From NCBI GenBank assembly GCA_964408795.1, contig CAYPAW010000060.1, positions 38,926 to 102,925 on the forward strand: DNA of 64,000 bases, written 5' to 3'. Shown piece after piece: positions 53,172 through 62,058 of this stretch. The position numbers and the translations under genes are program-made. Position 1 is the first letter of the stretch, and every line of letters begins with the position of its first letter. The notes under the pieces are model-generated. The model was not told where the DNA came from, did no database searches, and saw only the letters and a program-made list of their open reading frames with translations. The DNA comes from JABMQB01 sp964408795. GTDB lineage: Bacteria; Bacteroidota; Bacteroidia; Bacteroidales; Prolixibacteraceae.

Positions 53172-53179
53172 TAACTTTG
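53172..53179 (+). promoter_or_regulatory. Candidate -7 element of the Mrp-Mbx operon
   Basis: TAACTTTG matches TAnnTTTG, 72 bp before the first gene. No TTG lies at the -33 position; the TAATGA/TCATTA repeat occupies it, which would fit regulator-dependent transcription. Confidence 0.5.
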
Positions 53180-53250
53180 GAAAAAGATAATATACCTGAA
53201 GAAAAAAAGCATAGCCTGCTTAAAAAATAATAGTTAATAAATTCAGTTTC

Positions 53251-53772
53251 ATGGAAGAAAAAAAGAACAAGATACAGGTATTCAGAAATTTCGTTTCTTT
53301 GTTTCTTGTTCTACTGATAACCTGGATGGCTCTTACGCGGAGTTTGGATATAGATGAGCTGATTTTGGGGGTTCTTGTAAGTTTACTTCTTTCCTTTTTT
53401 TCATACCGCAGTTTTCACATCATAGGGTTTCCGAGGATAACGTTCAAAAGGATTCTCTATTCTTTTCTTTTTTTACTGGTTCTTTTCAAAGAGATAGTCG
53501 TAGCCAATGTGGATGTAGCTTACCGGGTACTTCATCCGAAGATGCCTATTAAACCGGGGATAGTCATTATTAAAACCGAATTAAAGCAAGATTTGGCCAA
53601 GTTGATTTTAGCCAATTCCATTACCCTTACACCGGGTACTTTCACTTTAGATATAGCGGATGATGAGCTTTTGATTCATTGGATCAATGTAAAAACTGAC
53701 CGTACAGAAGAAGCCACAACGATAATTGGGGAACGGTTTGAAAAATACCTGAAAGTAATTTTCCAATCATAA
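53251..53772 (+). CDS. Mrp/Mbx antiporter subunit E (MbxA-like)
   Basis: First gene of the operon; 173 residues. Two or three N-terminal helices (residues 15-100) are followed by a soluble tail with LANSITLTPGTFTLDIADDELLIHWI, the MnhE/MrpE signature. In Mrp antiporters and Mbh/Mbx complexes this subunit belongs to the sodium-translocating end of the membrane arm. It is 10 bp from the next gene. Confidence 0.93.
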   Translation: MEEKKNKIQVFRNFVSLFLVLLITWMALTRSLDIDELILGVLVSLLLSFFSYRSFHIIGFPRITFKRILYSFLFLLVLFKEIVVANVDVAYRVLHPKMPIKPGIVIIKTELKQDLAKLILANSITLTPGTFTLDIADDELLIHWINVKTDRTEEATTIIGERFEKYLKVIFQS

Positions 53773-53782
53773 TTACGGAAAG

Positions 53783-54034
53783 ATGACAGAATTAATTTTT
53801 GTTTTTATTGTATGCCTCGGTCTCATTTTATGCATTATTCGTATGATCAAGGGTCCTACAGCGGCCGACAGGGCGATTGCCATGGATACGGCTACCACGG
53901 TTTCTGTTGGGTTGCTGGTTCTGCTCGGTTTTATTTTCGACCGGTATATTTATTTGGATGTAGCCCTTGTTTATTCGATTATATCTTTTATCGGACTGAT
54001 TGCCATAGCCAGGTATCTGGAGAAAGGAATATAA
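53783..54034 (+). CDS. Mrp/Mbx antiporter subunit F (MbxB-like)
   Basis: An 83-residue protein with three helices. The pattern RMIKGPTAADRAIAMDTATTVSVGLLVL and DVALVYSIISFIGLIAIARYLEKG is that of MnhF/MrpF. Part of the cation-translocating module; 3 bp from the next gene. Confidence 0.93.
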   Translation: MTELIFVFIVCLGLILCIIRMIKGPTAADRAIAMDTATTVSVGLLVLLGFIFDRYIYLDVALVYSIISFIGLIAIARYLEKGI

Positions 54035-54037
54035 AGC

Positions 54038-54364
54038 ATGAAACTTTTTGGATTGATTGTCACCGGCATTGGAGTTGTTTTTCTTTTTATAGGAAGCCTG
54101 GGCATTTTCAGAATGCCGGATGTGTATAACCGGGTGCAGGCAGGAACCAAGTGTACCACGCTGGGAAGTTTTTTAACGATTATCGGAGTGGGGATCATAC
54201 AACCGGAATGGTTCTGGAAAACATTGATCATCGCCTTGTTTGTGCTGATCTCCAATCCAGTTTCCAGTCATGCCCTGGGTAGAGCATCCCGGAAAAACGG
54301 GATTTCATTATGCGATAAAACCATGGTGGATAAAACCAATGAATTTAAAGGGTATAAGGAGTAA
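54038..54364 (+). CDS. Mrp/Mbx antiporter subunit G (MbxC-like)
   Basis: A 108-residue protein with three helices. GSLGIFRMPDVYNRVQAGTKCTTLGSFLTIIG and NPVSSHALGRAS are MnhG/MrpG hallmarks. It ends 2 bp before the mbxD-like gene, so the block E-F-G-D is tightly packed. Confidence 0.93.
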   Translation: MKLFGLIVTGIGVVFLFIGSLGIFRMPDVYNRVQAGTKCTTLGSFLTIIGVGIIQPEWFWKTLIIALFVLISNPVSSHALGRASRKNGISLCDKTMVDKTNEFKGYKE

Positions 54365-54366
54365 AT

Positions 54367-54606
54367 ATGGAAATCGTTGTCGTCATACTCATCCTATTAA
54401 TGATCGCATCGGCGCTTGCTGCCATGTTGTTTAAAGATTTGCTCAATGCGGTTATAGCCTCCTGTATTGTAAGCCTGATAGCCGCCGTTTTGTTTTATTT
54501 TCTTCAGGCACCTGATGTAGCTATGGCTGAGGCAGCAATTGGAGCTGCCCTGGTTACGGGAATCTTTGTGATTGCAGTCAAAAGAACAAAACGTTTTGAA
54601 GAATGA
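54367..54606 (+). CDS. DUF4040 / MbxD-like membrane subunit
   Basis: A 79-residue three-helix protein. LFKDLLNAVIASCIVSLIAAVLFYFLQAPDVAMAEAAIGAALVTGIFVIAVKRT is the DUF4040 (MbhD) pattern, related to the C-terminal part of MrpA and to NuoJ, with the buried Glu in MAEAAIGA. Its stop overlaps the next start (ATGA). Confidence 0.92.
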   Translation: MEIVVVILILLMIASALAAMLFKDLLNAVIASCIVSLIAAVLFYFLQAPDVAMAEAAIGAALVTGIFVIAVKRTKRFEE

Positions 54607-55289
54607 GAAAACTAATAAGCATCTTGTTGTTGTTCATCATTGCTGCCGGCATTGTTCTTTCTTTGAAAGAGATCCCTTTTGGCACATCCAAAACAACCAT
54701 CGGGGATCATTTCATTGATCAGGGAGTACAGGAAACAGGAGCAATAAACATTGTGACTTCTGTTGTTATCGGGTATCGTGGATTTGACACCCTGGGAGAG
54801 ATTACCATTCTATTTTCGGCAGCGATTGGGTTAGGGGCTCTTTTGGGTTTATACAGAAAAAAAGACGAATCCATAAAAAGAGAACCGGCCAGTTTGATTG
54901 TTTCTACCGGATGCAGGTTCTTATTTCCTCTTCTTATGCTTACCGGAATATATATTTTTATTCACGGGCATCTGACTCCCGGAGGGGGGTTTCAGGGAGG
55001 AGCCATTATTGCTTCGGCATTTCTGCTTATGTATCTGGGGTGCACCGGCAAAAAAATAAAGAGAAAAGCCAGTATGGCAGTAGAAGTCTCAGGAGGGTTA
55101 CTATTCCTGATCCTTGGAATCGTGGGTTTGATCTTAGGAAAAGATTTCCTTTTCAATTTTATGTCTCCCGGTGAACCGGCAACGCTCATAAGTGCAGGTT
55201 TCATTCCGCTTATTTATATTGCCATCGGAGTGAAAGTAGGCTCTGAATTAGCCGGTATTATTGATCATTTAATCGAAAGAAGCTCATGA
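54603..55289 (+). CDS. Fused MbxE/MbxF-like (MrpB) membrane subunit
   Basis: A 228-residue protein joining two subunits. Residues 1-85 match MbhE/the MrpA tail, with NIVTSVVIGYRGFDTLGEITILFSAAIG; residues 100-225 match MrpB/MbhF, with PLLMLTGIYIFIHGHLTPGGGFQGGAIIASAFLLMYLG. In archaeal Mbh loci these are separate genes; the spacer here is KKDESIKREP. It overlaps both neighbours by ATGA. Confidence 0.9.
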   Translation: MRKLISILLLFIIAAGIVLSLKEIPFGTSKTTIGDHFIDQGVQETGAINIVTSVVIGYRGFDTLGEITILFSAAIGLGALLGLYRKKDESIKREPASLIVSTGCRFLFPLLMLTGIYIFIHGHLTPGGGFQGGAIIASAFLLMYLGCTGKKIKRKASMAVEVSGGLLFLILGIVGLILGKDFLFNFMSPGEPATLISAGFIPLIYIAIGVKVGSELAGIIDHLIERSS

Positions 55290-55645
55290 ACTTTTTAATT
55301 GAGAACATCTATTATATTGGAGCTTTCGGCCTCATCTTCATTGGATTATTTATTGTATTGGTCCGAAAAAACCTGATTAAGGTAATCATTGGATTAAGCA
55401 TTCTGGATACAGGGATATACCTGTTTCTTATTGCGGTGGGTTATATCATGGATGGAACGGCTCCGGTATTTTCCAAAGCCGGACTGAAATCAGAAAACAT
55501 GGTTGATCCGGTACCTCAGGCGCTGGTATTGACGGCTATTGTCATTGGCGTGGCTATACTGGCATTGGCTGTTACGTTGGCCATCAAATTATATAAACAG
55601 TATGGGACCCTTAATTTACGTAACATAAAAGATCAAAAATGGTAA
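55286..55645 (+). CDS. Mrp/Mbx antiporter subunit C (MbxG, NuoK-like)
   Basis: A 119-residue three-helix subunit of the MrpC/MbhG/NuoK family: FIGLFIVLVRKNLIKVIIGLSILDTGIYLFLIAVGY and PVPQALVLTAIVIGVAILALAVTLAIKLY. It overlaps the next gene by seven bases. Confidence 0.93.
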   Translation: MNFLIENIYYIGAFGLIFIGLFIVLVRKNLIKVIIGLSILDTGIYLFLIAVGYIMDGTAPVFSKAGLKSENMVDPVPQALVLTAIVIGVAILALAVTLAIKLYKQYGTLNLRNIKDQKW

Positions 55646-57114
55646 ACCCGGTATTGTTGATCATCATCCCTTTAGGGCTTGCATTTATGATTCCTTTATT
55701 GGGATTGATTTCGGAGAGAATCGTAAAATTTGTTCCCTTTGTTGCGTTTCTTGCCAACCTTATTCTTTCGTTGAAACTTTTTCCGCAGGTGCTCGAGCAA
55801 CCGGTTTCTGTTACATTTGGAGGCTTTCTTCCCCCTTTTGGTATCAATCTTGTCGCCGGACCGGTGGGTGTTTTGTTTGCCACCCTCATAGCCCTGGTCG
55901 GGTTGCTGGTTTCGGTCTATGCCTTTGATTATATAAAAGAGGGAGCCCGGGAAAAATATCATATTCTTTACCTACTGCTCCTCACAGGGGCTACCGGAGT
56001 AGTTCTCACCGGCGATATTTTCAACCTTTTTGTATTTTTTGAAATTCTTTGCATTTCCTCCTATTCCCTGGTGGGCTATTTTGGTGATAAAGCCGGGGTT
56101 GAGTCAGCCGTGAAATACCTTATCCAGGGGGCGATCGGATCAAGCCTCATCCTGATTGGTATCGGTTTGTTATACGGCCAGTTTGGAACCCTGAACATGG
56201 CTGATATCGCCGGGAGAATCCAATCCATACATGCTGTTTCGATCTTTGTTCCCCTGGTTTTTATGATGACCGGATTTGGGGTGGAAGCAGCGATCTTCCC
56301 GTTGAATGCCTGGTTGCCGGACGCACACTCCTCAGCACCTTCCTCCATAAGTGCTATTTTATCCGGAATAGCCATTGAAGTGGGCTTATATGCCATGGTG
56401 CGCATCATCTTTACATTGTTTGGTGCATCGAATATACTTTCCTTTTTGTTGTTTTTAGGCGTAATCACCTTATTGATTGGCGAGTTATGTGCTTTCAGTC
56501 AGGAAAATATAAAACGAATGCTGGCCTATTCCAGTATCGGACAAATCGGCCTTATTGTATTTGCTTTATCCATCGTTTCTGTCGAAGGGATTACCGGGGG
56601 ATTGTTTCAATTGGTTAGCCATTCTTTGGGCAAGGCACTGCTTTTCCTTGCAGCCGGATACATGATTTACCGGAGTGGCTCAATGAATATTTCTTCTCTG
56701 GAAGGTATGGGTAGAAGGATGCCGTATACCTCATTTGCCTTCACAATCGGTGCGTTCTCTATCGTCGGATTGCCTCCGTTTATAGGTTTTCCCGGTAAGT
56801 TTATGATTGTAAAGGCAGCATTGCTCCAAAACGATCGATTGCATACAGTGCTTGTCTTTCTGATTCTTTTGGCAACGATTATTGAGGGAGCCTATTTTTT
56901 CAGAGTGGTACAAGCCATTTATTTTAAAGAAGCTCCAAAACCACCCGCCCGGAAGAGAGAAACGGCTCCTACAAGCATACTGATTCCAGTCTTTATTTTT
57001 GTAGGACTGATTCTTGCGATAGGGGTATATCCTAAACTTATAACCGGCCTATTGGAATCATCCGCCTCAGAATTATTGAACAGAGTTGACTATATAAAAA
57101 GTTGTCTGCCATGA
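55639..57114 (+). CDS. Antiporter-like subunit MbxH (MrpD/NuoN-like)
   Basis: A 491-residue protein with about 14 helices. Conserved blocks are FNLFVFFEILCISSYSLVGYFG (with the key Glu), NAWLPDAHSSAPSSISAILSGIAIEVGLYAMVRI and KRMLAYSSIGQIG with the channel lysine and surroundings. It is one of two antiporter-like channels encoded here; such subunits move H+ or Na+. Confidence 0.94.
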   Translation: MVNPVLLIIIPLGLAFMIPLLGLISERIVKFVPFVAFLANLILSLKLFPQVLEQPVSVTFGGFLPPFGINLVAGPVGVLFATLIALVGLLVSVYAFDYIKEGAREKYHILYLLLLTGATGVVLTGDIFNLFVFFEILCISSYSLVGYFGDKAGVESAVKYLIQGAIGSSLILIGIGLLYGQFGTLNMADIAGRIQSIHAVSIFVPLVFMMTGFGVEAAIFPLNAWLPDAHSSAPSSISAILSGIAIEVGLYAMVRIIFTLFGASNILSFLLFLGVITLLIGELCAFSQENIKRMLAYSSIGQIGLIVFALSIVSVEGITGGLFQLVSHSLGKALLFLAAGYMIYRSGSMNISSLEGMGRRMPYTSFAFTIGAFSIVGLPPFIGFPGKFMIVKAALLQNDRLHTVLVFLILLATIIEGAYFFRVVQAIYFKEAPKPPARKRETAPTSILIPVFIFVGLILAIGVYPKLITGLLESSASELLNRVDYIKSCLP

Positions 57115-58970
57115 ATCCGATCATTTTACTTGCCATTGCTTTTGGAGGGGCTTTCATTACTTATTTTTCAGGTAAAATATCGAAAAAGGCCAGAGATATT
57201 GTTGCTGTTCTGTTTTCGTTGGCTTTGGTTTGTGTTATTGCCACCTTATATAAGGACACCTCGCACGAGACTTTTTATACCGGTTTTTTAGATTTTCCGC
57301 TTGTTTTGAGGTTGAATTCCTTGTCATGGTTTTTTGCTGTTACCATTGCCGTGATAGGATCATTGTCGGTTATTTTCTCCCTGAGTTATATACGAAAAAA
57401 ACAGAACACCGATTTTTACTACGCCATGATGTTGCTGGTCATTGCAAGTATGACCGGAATTGTATTATCCGGTGACCTGCTTTCATTTTTTATTTTCTGG
57501 GAGATTATGTCATGGAGTACATTCCTTCTTATCAGTTACAACCGCGGTCCTGCCATTGTAGCCGGAATGAAGTATATCATCATGTCTGTCACCGGCTCGA
57601 TGAGTATGCTGGTCGGCATTCTTTCGTTGTATGCACATTACGGAACTCTGGTTCTGACAGATCTTTCAGGGGTTCTTCAGGATGCTTCATCAGGATACCT
57701 CTTGTTTATTATCATTCTTTTTTTTATTGCCTTTGGAATCAAGAATGCCTTATGGCCCCTTCATGTATGGCTTCCCCCGGCTCATTCAGAAGCACCTTCT
57801 CCCTTTAGTACCATTCTTTCCGGTATATTAATAAAAATTGGCACCTATGGCATTATTATGATGATCTATGTGATTGTCCAGATCAATATTTTTCTGAGTC
57901 TGGGGAAAGGGATCATAAGTGCCCGTTACATCATCTCCATCATTGGAGCCATTACGATTCTTATTCCTACCTTTATTGCCTTACTCCAGGATGATGCAAA
58001 AAGACTGCTTGCATGGTCTACCATTGCACAGGCAGGATATATCATTTTAGGGATTGCCTATGGTACAAGCGAGAGTTTTTCCAGCGGGATGTTTCACTTT
58101 TTTAACCATGCAATTTTTAAGTCTCTTCTTTTTATGGTGGTTGGAGCCGTTGAATTTCGCACGAACGGTGTGCGGGATCTGAATGCTTTGGGAGGACTGA
58201 TCAAAAAAATGCCTGTTGTCTTTGTGGGGGCATTGATTGGCGTTTGTGGATTAATAGGGGTCCCCTTGACCAACGGATTTGTATCCAAATGGCTGATTTA
58301 TAAAACCCTGATACTTAATCATTCTCCATTCCTTGCTTTTGCAGCCCTGATGGGTACGTGGGGAACCATATTGTATGGTTATAAATTAATTCATCATATG
58401 TTCCTGGGTCAGCTTCCCGAAAAATACAAGAACCTGAAAAAGGCTCCTTTTACGATGCAGCTGCCCATTGGTTTGCTTTCCTTTGCGATTATCCTGTTTG
58501 GTATACTTCCGGGATTACCCCTTAAGGTGATCAACTCCATCGGATCCGGTTTTGGTCTGCAACCTCTGATGATTAATATATGGGGAATCGCTTCGGATAC
58601 AGGCACCTTAAATATGCTTAACATAGCGGTGGCAGTCCTGGTGATCGGAATTATCGTATGGCTGATATTCAAAGGAAGCAAAAGAGCAACAGCTGTTGGT
58701 CAGGATGATAATTATGCAGCCGGAACAATCGTCCCCAAAGAAAAGTATCATTATACGGTCAGTTTTTATGGTCCTTTATACAGAATGATCACTCCTTACC
58801 TGAAAGACTTTGTCGATGATTTTTATATGACACTCGCACGGAGTATCAAAAATCTGGGTAATGGAATACGACGAATATATGCAGGAGATGTGGGGTATTA
58901 TGCAATGTATATCATTCTTTTTCTGGCATTATTAATCTTTGTTCAAATAACGTGGTCGTTATGGCAATGA
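57111..58970 (+). CDS. Second antiporter-like subunit MbxH' (NuoL/MrpD-like)
   Basis: A 619-residue protein with about 15 helices. ATG 57111 overlaps the previous stop (ATGA). Core blocks are LSFFIFWEIMSWSTFLLISYN, HVWLPPAHSEAPSPFSTILSGILIKIGTYGI and KRLLAWSTIAQAGYIILGIAYG. A C-terminal extension of about 100 residues includes TPYLKDFVDDFYMTLARSI and a final helix (YYAMYIILFLALLIFVQITW), as in long MbhH'/HyfB-like forms. Two tandem channels, H and H', distinguish Mbx-type loci from simple Mbh loci. Confidence 0.93.
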   Translation: MNPIILLAIAFGGAFITYFSGKISKKARDIVAVLFSLALVCVIATLYKDTSHETFYTGFLDFPLVLRLNSLSWFFAVTIAVIGSLSVIFSLSYIRKKQNTDFYYAMMLLVIASMTGIVLSGDLLSFFIFWEIMSWSTFLLISYNRGPAIVAGMKYIIMSVTGSMSMLVGILSLYAHYGTLVLTDLSGVLQDASSGYLLFIIILFFIAFGIKNALWPLHVWLPPAHSEAPSPFSTILSGILIKIGTYGIIMMIYVIVQINIFLSLGKGIISARYIISIIGAITILIPTFIALLQDDAKRLLAWSTIAQAGYIILGIAYGTSESFSSGMFHFFNHAIFKSLLFMVVGAVEFRTNGVRDLNALGGLIKKMPVVFVGALIGVCGLIGVPLTNGFVSKWLIYKTLILNHSPFLAFAALMGTWGTILYGYKLIHHMFLGQLPEKYKNLKKAPFTMQLPIGLLSFAIILFGILPGLPLKVINSIGSGFGLQPLMINIWGIASDTGTLNMLNIAVAVLVIGIIVWLIFKGSKRATAVGQDDNYAAGTIVPKEKYHYTVSFYGPLYRMITPYLKDFVDDFYMTLARSIKNLGNGIRRIYAGDVGYYAMYIILFLALLIFVQITWSLWQ

Positions 58971-59857
58971 ATACTATACTCGAAATTGTAATCATCGTTT
59001 TATCAGCAGGTATCATTGGATTATTTTTTCTTGGACTCTCAAGAAAAATATGGGCAAGAATACATTGGCGGTACGGGCCACCGGTTATGCAACCGGTTAT
59101 TGACATAATCAAGCTGTTTCATCAAACAGCTGTAAGTCATGGTATATTGTTTGATTTTGGTATCATCGTATCGTTGATCGGGTCGCTTGTCGTTCTGATG
59201 TTTCTTCCTTTTGGAGGGATGTGCCCGTTAAGCGGTTCGGGTGGACTGCTTGTAATCCTTTATCTAATGATTGTTTCCCCTTTGGCACTGGCTTTAAGCG
59301 GGGGGGAAGCAGCCAATCCCAATGCCAGCATAGGGATATCCAGAAAATTTCTCCTGGCCGTGGGATATGAAGTCCCGCTTTTATTGATCCTTCTCGCAGT
59401 AATGACGCATTATAACACCCTCTCTCTATTGGAAATAGTAGATGAGCAACTTCAAACAGGATGGTCTTTTCAGCATCTTCCCTTGTTGTTATCAGGAATT
59501 GCCTATATCTTAATACTTCCTGCTATATTGGGATTACGACCTTTTGAAATGGTCCAGGCACCACAGGAAATTTCATCCGGACCCATGGCTGAATATGGAG
59601 GTAAATTCTTAGCACTGGCCATTATTCAGCATGCATTTGTATTATTTATCGGCATATCGCTTTTTGTCAACGTATTCCTGGGAGGAGCGACTAATCCGGG
59701 GTATTTCTTTTTAAAGATGCTGGTCGTTTTTATTCTTCTTCTCTTTGTCAATGCGGTAACTCCGCGTTTCCGCATTGAACAGGCGATCCGGTATTTATGG
59801 GGCTGGCCGGCCTTGCTGGCCTTGGTGGGGTTGATCATTGTATTTATAACCGGTTGA
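58967..59857 (+). CDS. NuoH/MbxM-like membrane subunit
   Basis: A 296-residue membrane protein linking the antiporter arm to the redox arm. ATG 58967 overlaps the preceding stop (ATGA); 58961 is an alternative. NuoH-like blocks are WRYGPPVMQPVIDIIKLFHQ, ALSGGEAANPNASIGISRKFLLAVGYEVPL and LRPFEMVQAPQEISSGPMAEYGGKFLALA. About eight helices. In complex I this subunit forms the quinone tunnel; in Mbh/Mbx it transmits the redox-driven change. Confidence 0.94.
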   Translation: MNTILEIVIIVLSAGIIGLFFLGLSRKIWARIHWRYGPPVMQPVIDIIKLFHQTAVSHGILFDFGIIVSLIGSLVVLMFLPFGGMCPLSGSGGLLVILYLMIVSPLALALSGGEAANPNASIGISRKFLLAVGYEVPLLLILLAVMTHYNTLSLLEIVDEQLQTGWSFQHLPLLLSGIAYILILPAILGLRPFEMVQAPQEISSGPMAEYGGKFLALAIIQHAFVLFIGISLFVNVFLGGATNPGYFFLKMLVVFILLLFVNAVTPRFRIEQAIRYLWGWPALLALVGLIIVFITG

Positions 59858-59879
59858 AACGATATAAAACGGAGAGCTT

Positions 59880-60431
59880 ATGGACAGAAACAAACTTGGA
59901 AAATGGCTTACGTCTCCAGGTACAATGGGGCAAAAATATTCCCTTCATGCCCTCTATTTTTGTACCGGTTGCGGAATCATCGAAATACCTCCTACGATTA
60001 CCACCCGGTGGGATGCAGAGCGGTTCGGAGTGATTCCTGTGGCGACGCCCCGACAGGCCAACTTGTTCCTGATAACCGGATATGTATCCTTGAAAACACT
60101 CCGGCCCATTATACGCTCCTATGAGCAGATGCCGGAACCTAAATATGCGGTGGGATTCGGATCGTGTCCGATCAACGGGGGAATGTACTGGGACTCGTAC
60201 AATACCATTAAACACCTCGATAAATACATCCCGATAGATGGCTGGATCGCCGGATGCATGCCCCGGCCGGAAGCCGTAATCGTGGCGGTAACCCACCTGT
60301 GGACATTAATTGATAAGGGAATGGCGGATGGATATAAAAAATACAGAAAGGACTACCGGTATTACCGGAAAAATCAGGAGAAAATACTGGGGAAACTGGA
60401 ATGGCCTCCCCAGTTCTCAATAAGTGAATAA
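59880..60431 (+). CDS. NuoB/MbxJ-like [4Fe-4S] small subunit
   Basis: A 183-residue protein carrying the proximal [4Fe-4S] cluster. The ligands are Cys28 and Cys31 (FCTGCGIIE), Cys96 (GFGSCPINGG) and Cys126 (AGCMPRPE). The Cx2C spacing follows group 4 hydrogenase small subunits, unlike the adjacent CC pair of NuoB in complex I. A GGAGAG ribosome site precedes ATG 59880. The basic C-tail (YKKYRKDYRYYRKN) may contact partner subunits. Confidence 0.95.
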   Translation: MDRNKLGKWLTSPGTMGQKYSLHALYFCTGCGIIEIPPTITTRWDAERFGVIPVATPRQANLFLITGYVSLKTLRPIIRSYEQMPEPKYAVGFGSCPINGGMYWDSYNTIKHLDKYIPIDGWIAGCMPRPEAVIVAVTHLWTLIDKGMADGYKKYRKDYRYYRKNQEKILGKLEWPPQFSISE

Positions 60432-60433
60432 AC

Positions 60434-60952
60434 ATGGAGCATACAAGTATATCCCTTAATGAAAAACTGATCGCATCGTTTGATGATATTCAGGTTCTTC
60501 GTTCTGATGCGCAAAGACTGATGGTGGTCTGCAAAAAAGATACGGTGATTGCTATTCTCAACTTCCTGAAAAACGAAGGATACGATCATCTGGCCCTTGT
60601 ATCCTGTGTAGACCGGATCAAAGACCATGTATTGGAACTGGTATATATCGTGACAGCCTATACAGAGGATCAGGAGAAAGCCCGGATGAACATCCTCGTA
60701 AAAAGCAAGATAGCGAGAGATAAACCGATTATGCAAACCCTGCTGAATTTGTTTGAAAATGCCGAACCTTATGAACGCGAATTGCATGAACTGTTCGGAA
60801 TTGTGTTTACCGGTCATCCGCGATTAACTCCTCTGTTTCTTGAACGGGAATATGAAATACCGCCCTTCAGAAAGGATTTTGACACCAGGAAGTATGTGAA
60901 GGACGTTTTTGATGCGGTTCCCACTATTGACGACCTAAAAGGAGAGAAATGA
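60434..60952 (+). CDS. NuoC/MbxK-like 30-kDa subunit
   Basis: A 172-residue soluble subunit with the NuoC fold: VVCKKDTVIAILNFLKNEGYDHLALVSCVDR and the signature PYERELHELFGIVFTGHPRLTPLFL. Holds the catalytic subunits together. Starts 2 bp after the NuoB-like stop and overlaps the next start. Confidence 0.94.
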   Translation: MEHTSISLNEKLIASFDDIQVLRSDAQRLMVVCKKDTVIAILNFLKNEGYDHLALVSCVDRIKDHVLELVYIVTAYTEDQEKARMNILVKSKIARDKPIMQTLLNLFENAEPYERELHELFGIVFTGHPRLTPLFLEREYEIPPFRKDFDTRKYVKDVFDAVPTIDDLKGEK

Positions 60953-62046
60953 GAGAACTTGAATTGTATTTCGGTCCGCAGCATCTCGGCATGGTAGGAA
61001 ATTTCAGCATTACCCTGCTTGTTGAGGGCGATCGTATTATCAAAGCAACCGCCAATCCCGGGTATCTGCATCGCGGATTCGAAAAGCTCATGGAGCAGCG
61101 TACCTGGATCAAGAATTTTCCCCTGGTTTGCCGGATTAATGTGGTGGAACCCGATCATATGGAATTGATGTATGCCATGGCTGTTGAGAAACTGGCAGGA
61201 CTGGAAGTTCCGGAAAGAGCCCAATTTATCCGGAGCATATACCTGGAGTTGGCCCGCGTGGGATCGCATCTGTTTGGGTTATGGGCCTATGCCAATATGC
61301 TCGGGTTTGATACGGTGGCCAACTGGGCGATGTATCATCGCGATCTTATAATGGATCTGTTTGAGGAACTCACCGGGGGCAGAGTCTATCATATTTACGT
61401 ATGGCCCGGGGGTGTAAGGCGCGATTTTCCGAATGGATTTAAAGATAAAATAATCCACACTTTGCATACCATTGGCAGCAAGGTGCCCGACTACGATGCT
61501 ACGTTTTTTAACCACCGCATCTTTCATCAACGGGCTGCAAATGTAGGGAAGATAACACAGGAAGAAGCCAAAAAAATGGGAGCTGTAGGCCAGGTATTGC
61601 GGGCTACGGGCATCAAACAGGATATCCGCAAAATAGAACCCTATGCGGCGTATGATCAGATCGACTGGGATATTCCCGTGAGAACCGATGGCGATGCTTA
61701 CGCACGGATTGGAGTCGTAAGGGACGAAATGATCGAAAGCGTTCATATGATCTTTAAGCTTCTGGACAAAATGCCGGAGGGGAATGTATACACCAAAGTT
61801 CCCAATCCCTTCAAATGGAAAATACCCGCTGACGAAGTCTATGTACGGTGCGAATCATCCCGGGGGGAACTGGGCCTTTACCTGGTAAGCGATGGGGGGG
61901 ACAAACCCTGCAGGGCTCATTTCAGAACCCCATCGTATAACCACGGACTGACGATCCTGGAAAAAGCGCTGGTGAATGAAAGCATCGCCGACGTAGGCAA
62001 TATCATGATCAGTTTATACATTACAGCGCCTGAGATTGACCGGTAA
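60949..62046 (+). CDS. NuoD/MbxL-like large subunit without a full [NiFe] site
   Basis: A 365-residue protein of the 49-kDa/hydrogenase large-subunit family: YFGPQHLGMVGNFSITLLVEGDRIIKATANPGYLHRGFEKLMEQR, LELARVGSHLFGLWAYANMLGFDT and GELGLYLVSDGG. A [NiFe] site needs RxCxxC near the N-terminus and DPCxxC near the C-terminus. Here the sites read LVCRIN (only Cys61) and KPCRAH (only Cys321). One cysteine in each place is, as I recall, the arrangement of Pyrococcus MbxL/MbsL, linked to sulfane-sulfur reduction. It is not a hydrogenase, and the quinone ligands of complex I are not evident. Confidence 0.93.
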   Translation: MRELELYFGPQHLGMVGNFSITLLVEGDRIIKATANPGYLHRGFEKLMEQRTWIKNFPLVCRINVVEPDHMELMYAMAVEKLAGLEVPERAQFIRSIYLELARVGSHLFGLWAYANMLGFDTVANWAMYHRDLIMDLFEELTGGRVYHIYVWPGGVRRDFPNGFKDKIIHTLHTIGSKVPDYDATFFNHRIFHQRAANVGKITQEEAKKMGAVGQVLRATGIKQDIRKIEPYAAYDQIDWDIPVRTDGDAYARIGVVRDEMIESVHMIFKLLDKMPEGNVYTKVPNPFKWKIPADEVYVRCESSRGELGLYLVSDGGDKPCRAHFRTPSYNHGLTILEKALVNESIADVGNIMISLYITAPEIDR

Positions 62047-62058
62047 AAAAAAATAAAT

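Larger units (their letters stand above)
52855..53250. other. Divergent control region between the FNR-like gene and the Mbx operon
   Basis: A 396-bp spacer. The left part holds a GC-rich imperfect palindrome (about 52919-52950, CGCGTAGCCGCTACGGC); the right part is very AT-rich and holds the operator-like repeats and the -7 element listed separately. No gene. Confidence 0.6.

Noticed and set aside
60949..62046. Calling the operon a group 4 [NiFe] hydrogenase (Mbh/Ech)
   Set aside because: The large subunit lacks the second cysteine in both nickel-binding motifs and no hydrogenase maturation genes are nearby.
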